Shown: piece after piece, positions 7,057 through 13,599 of the stretch
How the letters are laid out: each line of letters begins with the position of its first letter
Position numbering within the stretch: the stretch's first letter is position 1
Origin: SZAS-18 sp031370675
GTDB taxonomy: Bacteria > Verrucomicrobiota > Verrucomicrobiia > Chthoniobacterales > SZAS-18
Length of the DNA stretch: 22,614 nucleotides
NCBI GenBank assembly: GCA_031370675.1
Contig: JANMQT010000016.1
Location: forward strand, 1-22,614
Direction of reading: 5' to 3'
Notes under the pieces: model-generated
Seen by the model: the letters and a program-made list of their open reading frames with translations, nothing else
Databases searched by the model: none
What the model was told of the DNA's origin: nothing
Translations under genes and position numbers: made by a program

Positions 7057-9429
7057 ATGGCGGACGAGTTTGACGACCTAGCTTTAGGCATGACCATCCG
7101 CGGGTACGCCGCCGGGCAGCGGCTGTTTGGACGTTTCGTGCTCAAACGGATCCTGGGCCGCGGTGGCATGGGCATGGTCTGGCTGGCCTGGGATGAGCGG
7201 CTCGAGCGCGAAGTGGCGCTGAAGTTTCTGCCGGATCTTTTGCGGTCCGACGCGGCGGCGCTCGATGACCTGAAGCGCGAAACGCGGCGCGGTCTCGACC
7301 TCGCGCATCCGCACATCGTGCGCGTCTACGATCTGGTCGAGGATCCCAACGCGGCGGCAATCGCGATGGAATTTGTCGACGGCCAGACCCTTGCCTCGAT
7401 GCGCGTGGCCAAGGAGCAAAAGATTTTCGAAGTGGCGGATCTGTCGGTTTGGGTTCGCCAGCTCTGCGAGGCCCTCGATTACGCGCATCACCGGGCCAAG
7501 CTTGTGCATCGCGACCTCAAGCCGGCGAATCTGATGATCAACCAGCAGGAGGATCTCAAGGTTACTGATTTCGGAATCGCCCGGTCGATCAGCGATTCCG
7601 TGAGCCGGGTGACGATGGATCGCGGCACGAGCGGCACGCTGCTCTACATGAGTCCGCAGCAGGCGCTCGGAATCAAGCCGGCCATCTCCGACGACGTGTA
7701 TGCGATCGGGGCGACGCTCTACGAACTGCTGACCTCGAAGCCGCCCTTCCACTCCGGCAACATCGCGCGCCAGCTCGAGGAGGTGACACCGCCGAAAATG
7801 GCAGACCGCCGGCACGAGCTGGAATTGGCGGGCGGAGAGATCCCGTTGGAGTGGGAAGAAACGGTCGCCGCCTGCCTCGCGAAGGATCCCATGCAGCGTC
7901 CGCCTGGAGCGATGGACGTCGCGTCGCGGATGGGCCTGCTTTCCGGTCCGGTGAGCTTCGCCGGCGGGTCGATGGCCGGACGCTCCATGTCGCGCACGGT
8001 CACCGGCCAGACGGATCGCGTGGCGACCGGAGCCAGCACGCCCGCCCGCGCGGAGACCACGGTGACGCCGCCGCCCGGCAACGGGCGCCGCCTGGGATTG
8101 ATCTTATTGGCGGTGGCGGTGCTGACGGGCGCGGCGGGCGGCTATTTCTATTTCCAAAAGGAGAGCGAGCAGTCGAAGAAGGCGAAGCTCGAGCAACTCG
8201 AGCGGGCGCGCGTGGAGCAGGAGCGATTGGCCGCGGAAAGGGCCAAGACAGATTCGGTCCAAGCCGCCGCGGAAAAGCGCAGGCAGGACGAGGCTGCCGC
8301 GGCCGCGGAAACCGCGCGGCTGGCAGAGCAGAAGCGAAAGCAGGACGAGACGCGCCGCGTGGCCGGACCACAAACGCTGGTCGTGCCGGACCAATACAAC
8401 CGCATCCAACTGGCGATGGATGCCGCCAAGGCGGGCGACACGATTCAGGTCAAGCCGGGTTCGTATGCGGAGTCGCTGGTCTTCAAAGAGGGCGTGCGCC
8501 TGGCGGGGACCGACGCCCAAGCCTGCCGGATTGAGGCGATCGACACGCCGGGGCGCGAGGAGATCGTCCTCGTGAAAGGCTGCAAAAGCGGCAGCATCGA
8601 GAAACTCACTTTTCTGGGGGGCGGCATCCTCGTCGACGGAATCCACATCGACGACTCCAAGATCGCGGTCACCGATTGCGTGATCACCGATTGCAAGGGC
8701 AGTGGCATCGTCATCCGGGGCGAGGAGAGTTCACCCACGCTGAAGAATAATCGCTGCCGGGGGAACGGTCGCCAGGGACTTTATTTCCTGAAGCGTTCGA
8801 CCGGCGTCGCAGAGGGCAACGAGTGTTCGGCGAACGGGCAATGTGGCATTGCGGCGGTCGATCCCGGCACCGATCCTATCCTGCGGAAGAATCAATGCCG
8901 GGAAAACAAGAAGCACGGCATCGAGTTCAGCTATGGTTCGGGCGGCACCGGTGAGGAAAATATCTGCGAGCGCAACGGCAGCGGAGGGATCGTGATCGTC
9001 AACACGGGCACCAGCCCGACCATCCGGCGCAACCAGTCCCGCGGCAATCAACAGAGCGGCATCGCCTTCGGCAACGGCGCCGGCGGACTGGCGGAGAACA
9101 ACGTCAGTGAAGCCAACGTCGGCAGCGGCTTCGCCATCTACGACAAGGGCACGAATCCCACTTTGCGCGGCAACGAAAGCCGCACGAACAAGCTCCACGG
9201 GTTTGAATACCAGCGCGCTTCGCTCGGCGTGCTCGAGGGCAACACGGCGGAATCCAACGAGAGCTGCGGGGTCGTCGTTTCCGACCCGCAAACGGACCCG
9301 ACCGTGCGCGACAACCGACTCCTTAATAACAAGCAGTTCGGCCTCCTGATTGTGAATGGCGCGAATCCGAAGGTGGAAAAGACGAACAAGATGTCGGGGA
9401 ACAAGATGGGCGACCAGTCGCGGCGCTGA
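7057..9429 (+). CDS. Transmembrane Ser/Thr protein kinase with a right-handed beta-helix domain
   Basis: A 790-residue PknB-like receptor kinase from the ATG at 7057; an upstream GTG at 6964 would add 31 basic, unstructured residues. The cytoplasmic kinase has GRGGMG (34-39), Lys56, HRDLKPAN (151-158), DFG (171-173) and DVYAIGATLYELLT. Its activation-segment end reads SPQQ, where most relatives have SPEQ/APE. A single hydrophobic span (about 346-366) precedes a highly charged Lys/Glu/Ala/Arg coiled-coil (about 368-424). From about residue 439 to the end is a Pbh1/NosD-type parallel beta-helix, opening with a DTIQVKPGSYAESLVFK-like segment and ending in five 47-residue repeats. By topology this part is predicted to be periplasmic and could bind carbohydrate or sense the cell wall; the ligand is unknown. 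The tRNA-Gly gene starts 82 bp downstream. Confidence 0.9.
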   Translation: MADEFDDLALGMTIRGYAAGQRLFGRFVLKRILGRGGMGMVWLAWDERLEREVALKFLPDLLRSDAAALDDLKRETRRGLDLAHPHIVRVYDLVEDPNAAAIAMEFVDGQTLASMRVAKEQKIFEVADLSVWVRQLCEALDYAHHRAKLVHRDLKPANLMINQQEDLKVTDFGIARSISDSVSRVTMDRGTSGTLLYMSPQQALGIKPAISDDVYAIGATLYELLTSKPPFHSGNIARQLEEVTPPKMADRRHELELAGGEIPLEWEETVAACLAKDPMQRPPGAMDVASRMGLLSGPVSFAGGSMAGRSMSRTVTGQTDRVATGASTPARAETTVTPPPGNGRRLGLILLAVAVLTGAAGGYFYFQKESEQSKKAKLEQLERARVEQERLAAERAKTDSVQAAAEKRRQDEAAAAAETARLAEQKRKQDETRRVAGPQTLVVPDQYNRIQLAMDAAKAGDTIQVKPGSYAESLVFKEGVRLAGTDAQACRIEAIDTPGREEIVLVKGCKSGSIEKLTFLGGGILVDGIHIDDSKIAVTDCVITDCKGSGIVIRGEESSPTLKNNRCRGNGRQGLYFLKRSTGVAEGNECSANGQCGIAAVDPGTDPILRKNQCRENKKHGIEFSYGSGGTGEENICERNGSGGIVIVNTGTSPTIRRNQSRGNQQSGIAFGNGAGGLAENNVSEANVGSGFAIYDKGTNPTLRGNESRTNKLHGFEYQRASLGVLEGNTAESNESCGVVVSDPQTDPTVRDNRLLNNKQFGLLIVNGANPKVEKTNKMSGNKMGDQSRR
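8725..9429 (+). repeat. Five in-frame 141-bp (47-residue) beta-helix repeats
   Basis: Units begin at 8725, 8866, 9007, 9148 and 9289, each exactly 141 bp apart. The last unit ends with the stop codon. The repeat is clear in protein and has diverged in DNA. Each unit contains two beta-helix coils: xxxPTLRxNxSRxNxxxG is followed by a second half of the form GxxExNxxxxNxxxG. The Asn and Gly positions are kept throughout. Early turns of the helix (before 8725) are less regular. Confidence 0.9.
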
Positions 9430-9473
9430 TGCGGAGCGGGTAGGGGCGGGTGCCGGGACCTTCAAAAAATCAC

Positions 9474-9510
9474 TTGGCGGGGTGGAAGATGATTGACATT
9501 GTTCCGCCAA
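9474..9510. repeat. Perfect 7-bp inverted repeat upstream of tRNA-Gly
   Basis: TTGGCGG at 9474-9480 and CCGCCAA at 9504-9510 are perfect reverse complements with a 23-base spacer. The right arm ends two bases before the tRNA 5' end. The spacer contains TTGACA at 9493-9498. No T-run follows, so it does not look like an intrinsic terminator for the upstream kinase gene. It may be an operator or simply chance. Confidence 0.45.
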
Positions 9511-9511
9511 C

Positions 9512-9585
9512 GCGGGCATAGCTTAGTGGTAAAGCTCCAGCCTTCCAAGCTGGTCATGCGGGTTCGATTCCCGCTGCCCGCTCCA
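9512..9585 (+). tRNA. tRNA-Gly (anticodon UCC)
   Basis: A complete cloverleaf can be folded. The acceptor stem pairs GCGGGCA (9512-9518) with TGCCCGC (9575-9581). The D arm is GCTT/AAGC with an AGTGGTA loop. The anticodon stem CCAGC/GCTGG encloses the loop CTTCCAA, giving anticodon UCC, which reads GGA and GGG. The variable loop is TCAT, and the T stem GCGGG/CCCGC encloses TTCGATT. The discriminator is T9582 and the CCA tail is encoded at 9583-9585. I see no integrase and no repeated 3' end nearby, so nothing suggests use as an attachment site. Confidence 0.97.
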
Positions 9586-9625
9586 ATTCACTGATTTGCC
9601 GCACCCATCGTTGGTCCATTCCACC

Positions 9626-10189
9626 ATGAAACAAACACTGCTTCGCCAGGTTGCTCCCGTATTGGCCCTCTGTGCTGTGATGAGTCTGGGCGGCGTCCGT
9701 GAAATGACGGCCGTGGCCTCCGCTACTTCGGGGGATTTGCTCGCCGCCGAACTTCCTGCGGGTCTGACGATCAACACTGCGCCGACGCCGGTGCTGGCCA
9801 CCGCGCTCAAGTCCGCCGTCCGCAAACATTCCGATCAGGCTGTTCCTATCCTCCGGGTTGCCCTCCTTTCCCGCCCCAGCGTGAAGCGGTTGAGTTCGGC
9901 CGGCAAGACGACCTCGCGTGAGTGCCCTGCGGATGTCCTCACGCTGACACGTTCGGCGGTCGAAGGCGCGCCGGACCGGGCCCAGTCACTTGTGAATGAG
10001 GCGATTTCGATCGCACCGGGATGCGCCGCGGAACTGCAGCAGCTAATCAACTCGACGGACATGGATCCCTTCTTCAATCCGGGTACCGGCTTTACCGGCC
10101 CGGGTTTCACTGGCGTGCCTCCCGGATTTGTTGGTAGCGCCCCTGGCGGCGGTATCTTCGTGCCGGTGACGCCGACGCGGAACAACTAG
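9626..10189 (+). CDS. Small secreted protein of unknown function
   Basis: I do not recognise a named family. The 187-residue product from the ATG at 9626 begins MKQTLLRQV, followed by a hydrophobic stretch (VLALCAVMSLGG), consistent with a signal peptide and export. An upstream in-frame start at 9596 would place ten residues before this and spoil the signal. The middle is predicted helical and Ala-rich with repeat-like phrases such as RSAVEGAPDRAQ and NEAISIAPGCAA, each ending in an APxxA-like turn reminiscent of short helical repeats. There is one Cys in the signal region and two in the mature part. The last about 45 residues are rich in Gly, Pro, Phe and Thr (NPGTGFTGPGFTG) and look extended or disordered. 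A strong terminator follows 24 bp after the stop, so the gene is probably monocistronic or the end of its unit. Confidence 0.75.
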   Translation: MKQTLLRQVAPVLALCAVMSLGGVREMTAVASATSGDLLAAELPAGLTINTAPTPVLATALKSAVRKHSDQAVPILRVALLSRPSVKRLSSAGKTTSRECPADVLTLTRSAVEGAPDRAQSLVNEAISIAPGCAAELQQLINSTDMDPFFNPGTGFTGPGFTGVPPGFVGSAPGGGIFVPVTPTRNN

Positions 10190-10213
10190 GCCCTCCGGCA
10201 GAATTTTCACATC

Positions 10214-10248
10214 AGCCCTTGCGGCCCACCGGTCGCGGGGGCTTTTTT
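10214..10248 (+). terminator. Rho-independent terminator
   Basis: AGCCCTTGCG (10214-10223) pairs over ten positions (two of them G-U) with CGCGGGGGCT (10234-10243) around a ten-base loop. The stem runs straight into six Ts at 10243-10248. It lies 24 bp after the stop of the small secreted protein gene and only 8 bp before the TTG that best starts the ligase-like gene. Confidence 0.88.
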
Positions 10249-10256
10249 GTCCGGCG

Positions 10257-12104
10257 TTGCGAATTGCTTATCTAGCTCTGTTGATTCTCGCGTTCGGCGC
10301 AGTCCATCTGCTGATCGGCGGGACTCGCCTGTTGTTCGCGTTGCCCGGTTACGGCCTCATCGCCTTTGTCGCGGTTGTCTCAGTGTTCTCGCTCCGGCGC
10401 GTCAGCGTTGCCCCCCAGCGCCTGGCCGTCGGCTCGGCCCTGATTTTCTTTGGCTACATCGCGCTTCGGGCCGCGCTTTCCCCGGTGGCCTACCTCGCAT
10501 GGCCTGATCTTTACACCGCCTTCGCGTGCGCGTCGGTGTATTTGCTGTTTGCCTGCCACCTGACCACCCCCGGATTGCGCCTCGGTTGGATCGCGGCGCT
10601 CGGGGCGCTGGCGTTGGCCGGCGTACTCGTGGGGACAAAACAATTTCTTTCGGTCAGCGATTGGATGCCATTTGGATTCCTGCGCTCAGCAAGTTATCGC
10701 GGTCGCGCCAGTGGTTTCTACATTTGCCCAAATCATCTCGCCGGCTTTCTCGAGGTCGTCGCGCTCTTCGTGCTTTCGCTCGCGATCTGGTCGCGCGCGG
10801 CCGTGCTGTGGCGCGTGGTGTCGGCCTATGTCGCGGCGGTTTGTGTGGCGGGGCTTTTGCTGAGCGGGAGCCGTGGTGGGTTCCTCAGTTTCGCGGCCGG
10901 TTTTCTAGTGCTGGTCGCGCTCAGCGTGGCCCGCCTGCGCCGGGTAGGGCAGGTGTCTCCGGCAAAACCCATCGTGGCGGGCGTTCTGATCCTGGCGTTT
11001 AGCGCCGGGATTGGCTGGCTCGCGATCCGCCAGAGCACGCTGCTAGAACGCCGTGCCGCGATGATTCTGAGCCGGGAGGATATCCGGCTGCGACTGTGGC
11101 CGGCCGCAATCGAGCAGGCGAAGATCAGTCCCGTCGTCGGGACCGGCGCGGGCACCTATCTCTACTATGGGCGCAAGTTCCGGCCACCAGGCGTCGAACT
11201 GGATCCGATTCACACGCACAATGATTATCTGCAACTGCTAGCCGAGTTCGGTCTGGTGGGACTGGCGGCGGCTTTCTTCTTTGTCTGGGCGCATGGCCTG
11301 GCCGGGCTCATCGCCTTTGGACAGCTGGGCGGCCGCGGTGAGCGGCATCCCTGGGGTCTGAGCAACGCGGCGGCCCTCAACATCGGCGCCCTCTCGAGTG
11401 TCGCTGCGTATGCCGTGCACTCCGTGGTGGACTTCAATCTGCACATTCCTGCCAACGCCCTGCTGCTCGCGTCCGTCGGCGGCATGCTGGCCAATCCCAG
11501 CGTGGAGATCGATGCGCCGCGCGGACCGGTCGCGCTCGGCGCGCGCCAGCTGATCCCCCGCCTAGCGCTGGTCGCCGCGGGTTTGTGGCTGGCGGTCGTC
11601 GCTCTCCCGAAACTGCCGGGCGAATGGTACACGGAGCAGGCTCGCGTTGCGCTGCGCGATGGGCAGTGGCTTGAGGCGGCAAGTTTTGCGCGGCTCGGGC
11701 TGGACCATGAGAAACAAAACCCGGACCTGTATTTCTGGCTGGCTGAAAGTGACTGGGAACAATCTCAGCACATTCGGAATCCCGCCATCGCGCGATCGTT
11801 CGCGGACGCGGCGGTGACCCCCTATCGCGAGTCGCTGGCTCTTTTTCCCGAGGACGCTCGCGCCGGGCTCAAGCTGGCCTGGACGCTGTCCATGCTGGGC
11901 CGGGCCGACGAGGCGGAGGCGGCGTTCGCCTCGGCACTGGCCTGGGACCCGAACAACGGCGCCCTGCAGACCTTTTACGGCCATCACCTGCGGATGGCTG
12001 GCAAGACGCAGTTGGCCATCGCCGCCTATCGTCGCGCGGTCGAACTCAGCGGGAACTCGGATGCGAAGGCCAATCTGCTTGAACTCGAAGGACGCGAGCG
12101 CTAG
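10257..12104 (+). CDS. O-antigen ligase/Wzy-like polymerase with C-terminal TPRs
   Basis: A 615-residue inner-membrane protein of the Wzy_C (O-antigen ligase/polymerase) superfamily, which joins or polymerises undecaprenyl-linked glycans on the periplasmic side. About ten to twelve hydrophobic segments occupy residues 1 to about 460. The family's periplasmic-loop motif is HTHNDYLQLLAEFGLVGL (319-336; His321). After the last membrane span, residues about 460-615 are soluble and TPR-like, for example AWTLSMLGRADEAEAAFASA and GHHLRMAGKTQLAIAAYRRA. The only early start is TTG at 10257; no ATG or GTG is available before the first membrane helix, and there is no visible Shine-Dalgarno. The terminator ends 8 bp upstream, leaving no room for an ordinary promoter between the two. 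Ligase and polymerase cannot be told apart from sequence; EPS polymerisation is plausible given the genes downstream. Confidence 0.88.
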   Translation: MRIAYLALLILAFGAVHLLIGGTRLLFALPGYGLIAFVAVVSVFSLRRVSVAPQRLAVGSALIFFGYIALRAALSPVAYLAWPDLYTAFACASVYLLFACHLTTPGLRLGWIAALGALALAGVLVGTKQFLSVSDWMPFGFLRSASYRGRASGFYICPNHLAGFLEVVALFVLSLAIWSRAAVLWRVVSAYVAAVCVAGLLLSGSRGGFLSFAAGFLVLVALSVARLRRVGQVSPAKPIVAGVLILAFSAGIGWLAIRQSTLLERRAAMILSREDIRLRLWPAAIEQAKISPVVGTGAGTYLYYGRKFRPPGVELDPIHTHNDYLQLLAEFGLVGLAAAFFFVWAHGLAGLIAFGQLGGRGERHPWGLSNAAALNIGALSSVAAYAVHSVVDFNLHIPANALLLASVGGMLANPSVEIDAPRGPVALGARQLIPRLALVAAGLWLAVVALPKLPGEWYTEQARVALRDGQWLEAASFARLGLDHEKQNPDLYFWLAESDWEQSQHIRNPAIARSFADAAVTPYRESLALFPEDARAGLKLAWTLSMLGRADEAEAAFASALAWDPNNGALQTFYGHHLRMAGKTQLAIAAYRRAVELSGNSDAKANLLELEGRER

Positions 12105-12316
12105 CGGCGGCCCCGGCGGCCCCACTCCCAGTCAATCCCGCGGGACCCGTCGTGTCGGGGGTTTTGAATCCGATAAAATAGGTATTGCCCGGCTTTGGGC
12201 CTGCCGATACTGTCGCGACCACGTAGGAAAAACAACCATCCTCCGGGCCCTTTGCTTCTGGTAGTGGTTCAGTTTGGGACCGGGTCGCCACTTTGATTTA
12301 CGCCTATCACCTGACC
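12105..12316 (+). other. 212-bp leader upstream of the beta-barrel gene
   Basis: This is the longest non-coding gap in the window. It contains the weak hairpin described separately, a -10-like TAAAAT at 12174-12179 without a good -35, and a two-tier foldable element. In that element GTAT at 12182-12185 pairs with ATAC at 12207-12210, enclosing GCCC at 12187-12190 and GGGC at 12197-12200. It does not match the c-di-GMP (GEMM) riboswitch signature or any other riboswitch I know. It probably holds the promoter for the barrel-Wzc-OPX genes. Confidence 0.4.
12146..12165 (+). terminator. Possible weak terminator after the ligase-like gene
   Basis: CCCG (12146-12149) and CGGG (12156-12159) can form a short hairpin, followed closely by GG and TTTT at 12162-12165. 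The stem has only four base pairs, so termination would be inefficient. It is listed because it sits 42 bp after the stop codon and before a new leader region. Confidence 0.3.
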
Positions 12317-13546
12317 ATGAATAGATTTCGAGTTCTTCGATTCACCCTTGTTGCGGCCGTCTCAGTGGCGGTGGTGCCGGTAATGTTCGGGCAGGCGGGT
12401 TCCGACTTCAGCGCCACGAACCTCGATTCCGGAAAGTTCGAGAAGCGGCCGTTCGTGATCACGACGGATCTCCGGTTTGGTTACGATTCAAACGTCAACA
12501 CGACGTACTTCAATCCCCACAGCAGCGGCTTTTTCAACCTTGGCGTCAGTGTCGCCTACACGGCCTCGAGCCCGCGGTCGACCCTGACCGTCGGCCTAGG
12601 GGTGAATTTCGTCTTTTACTTCGACCCTGCCCCGAACACGCGGGAATTCCAGGTCAACGCGACCCTCAACGTCGCCTACACCTACAAGATCAGCCCGCGC
12701 ATGAGCCTGGCCATCAGCACGGGAAACATTTACGGTACCCAGCCTGAATTCACCATTGTCGGGCTCAACACCCGGGTGGCCGGCAATTATTTCTACAGCG
12801 CCAACCGCCTCGCCCTTGCCTACCAGTTCACCTCGCGCTTTTCCAGCATCACCAGCTTTGTTCCAATCGTCGTCCTATACCAGGATGAGCCCTACAAAAC
12901 CGGCCAGAACCGGGTCGAGTACTATGCGAGCGAGGAGCTTCGCTACCTGGTCACGCCGACGGTGAGCCTGGTGGGGGAATACCGTTTTTCGTTCATCGAT
13001 TATCTCAACCTCAACATCCACGATTCGACTTCGAATTACGTGATTGGCGGCCTGGACGCGAGCCTCAGCCCGCGGCTGAAGCTGAGCCTCCGCGGCGGGG
13101 CGCAGTTCGCGGATTACCGCAACTCCAATCAAAGCACGGTGACCACGCCGTACTTCGAGGGCTCGATGAGCTACGACTACAAGAAGTACTCGAACATCGC
13201 CTTCATCATGCGCTACGGGGTCGAGCAGACGGACATCACCGGCACCCTCTACCGCGAGGGATTCCGGATTGGCGTCAATCTCCGGCACCAGCTCACCCCG
13301 CGCATCAGTCTCTCCGGCTCGTTCTATTACACCAATGCCCACTACCTTGGCGATACCGCGACGCCGCTGCTGAATCCGGGAAATTTCACCGAGAACATTT
13401 ACGATACCGCCGTCGGCGTCCGCTACGCCGTCAACCGCAATTTCTCCCTCGACGTGGGCTACCTCTATACCTTCGTCGATTCGCCGCTGCTTGGCCGCAG
13501 CTACAACCGCAATCGCGTATTTGCGGGAGTTCGCTTTCAGTTCTAA
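12317..13546 (+). CDS. Outer-membrane beta-barrel protein of a polysaccharide cluster
   Basis: A 409-residue exported protein. The start is the ATG at 12317, which gives a clean signal peptide: basic MNRFRVLRF, a hydrophobic core and cleavage near MFGQA. An upstream TTG at 12293 would only lengthen the n-region. The mature protein alternates polar and hydrophobic residues in many about ten-residue strands rich in Tyr, Phe, Asn and Ser. Examples are LRFGYDSNVNTTYF, LALAYQFTSRFSSITSFVP and LKLSLRGGAQFADY. It ends in the BAM-recognised C-terminal Phe (VFAGVRFQF). It resembles the putative beta-barrel porin 2 (BBP2) proteins commonly found beside Wzc/Wza-type genes. The copolymerase gene follows after 53 bp. 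The likely role is an outer-membrane pore or scaffold for polysaccharide release; this is inferred from context. Confidence 0.82.
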   Translation: MNRFRVLRFTLVAAVSVAVVPVMFGQAGSDFSATNLDSGKFEKRPFVITTDLRFGYDSNVNTTYFNPHSSGFFNLGVSVAYTASSPRSTLTVGLGVNFVFYFDPAPNTREFQVNATLNVAYTYKISPRMSLAISTGNIYGTQPEFTIVGLNTRVAGNYFYSANRLALAYQFTSRFSSITSFVPIVVLYQDEPYKTGQNRVEYYASEELRYLVTPTVSLVGEYRFSFIDYLNLNIHDSTSNYVIGGLDASLSPRLKLSLRGGAQFADYRNSNQSTVTTPYFEGSMSYDYKKYSNIAFIMRYGVEQTDITGTLYREGFRIGVNLRHQLTPRISLSGSFYYTNAHYLGDTATPLLNPGNFTENIYDTAVGVRYAVNRNFSLDVGYLYTFVDSPLLGRSYNRNRVFAGVRFQF

Positions 13547-13599
13547 GTAGGAGGGCCGCCCGTTCCGGTTCGATGTTGAGCTGACCGCGCCGGCTTTCT

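Noticed and set aside
9493..9521. TTGACA as a -35 box for tRNA-Gly
   Set aside because: A -10 element at 16-18 bp spacing would fall inside the mature tRNA, so it cannot drive this gene in the normal way.
9512..9585. tRNA-Gly as an integration site for a genomic island
   Set aside because: There is no integrase gene and no direct repeat of the tRNA 3' end, and the flanking genes look like normal chromosomal genes.
9523..9829. Minus-strand frames reading through the tRNA-Gly gene
   Set aside because: They end in the familiar spurious peptides that arise from translating a tRNA antisense, and they overlap the signal-peptide protein. They are not genes.
10253..10267. Possible sigma-54 (-24/-12) promoter before the ligase-like gene
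   Set aside because: GG and GC are separated by 11 bases, not the required 10, and the flanking consensus is poor.
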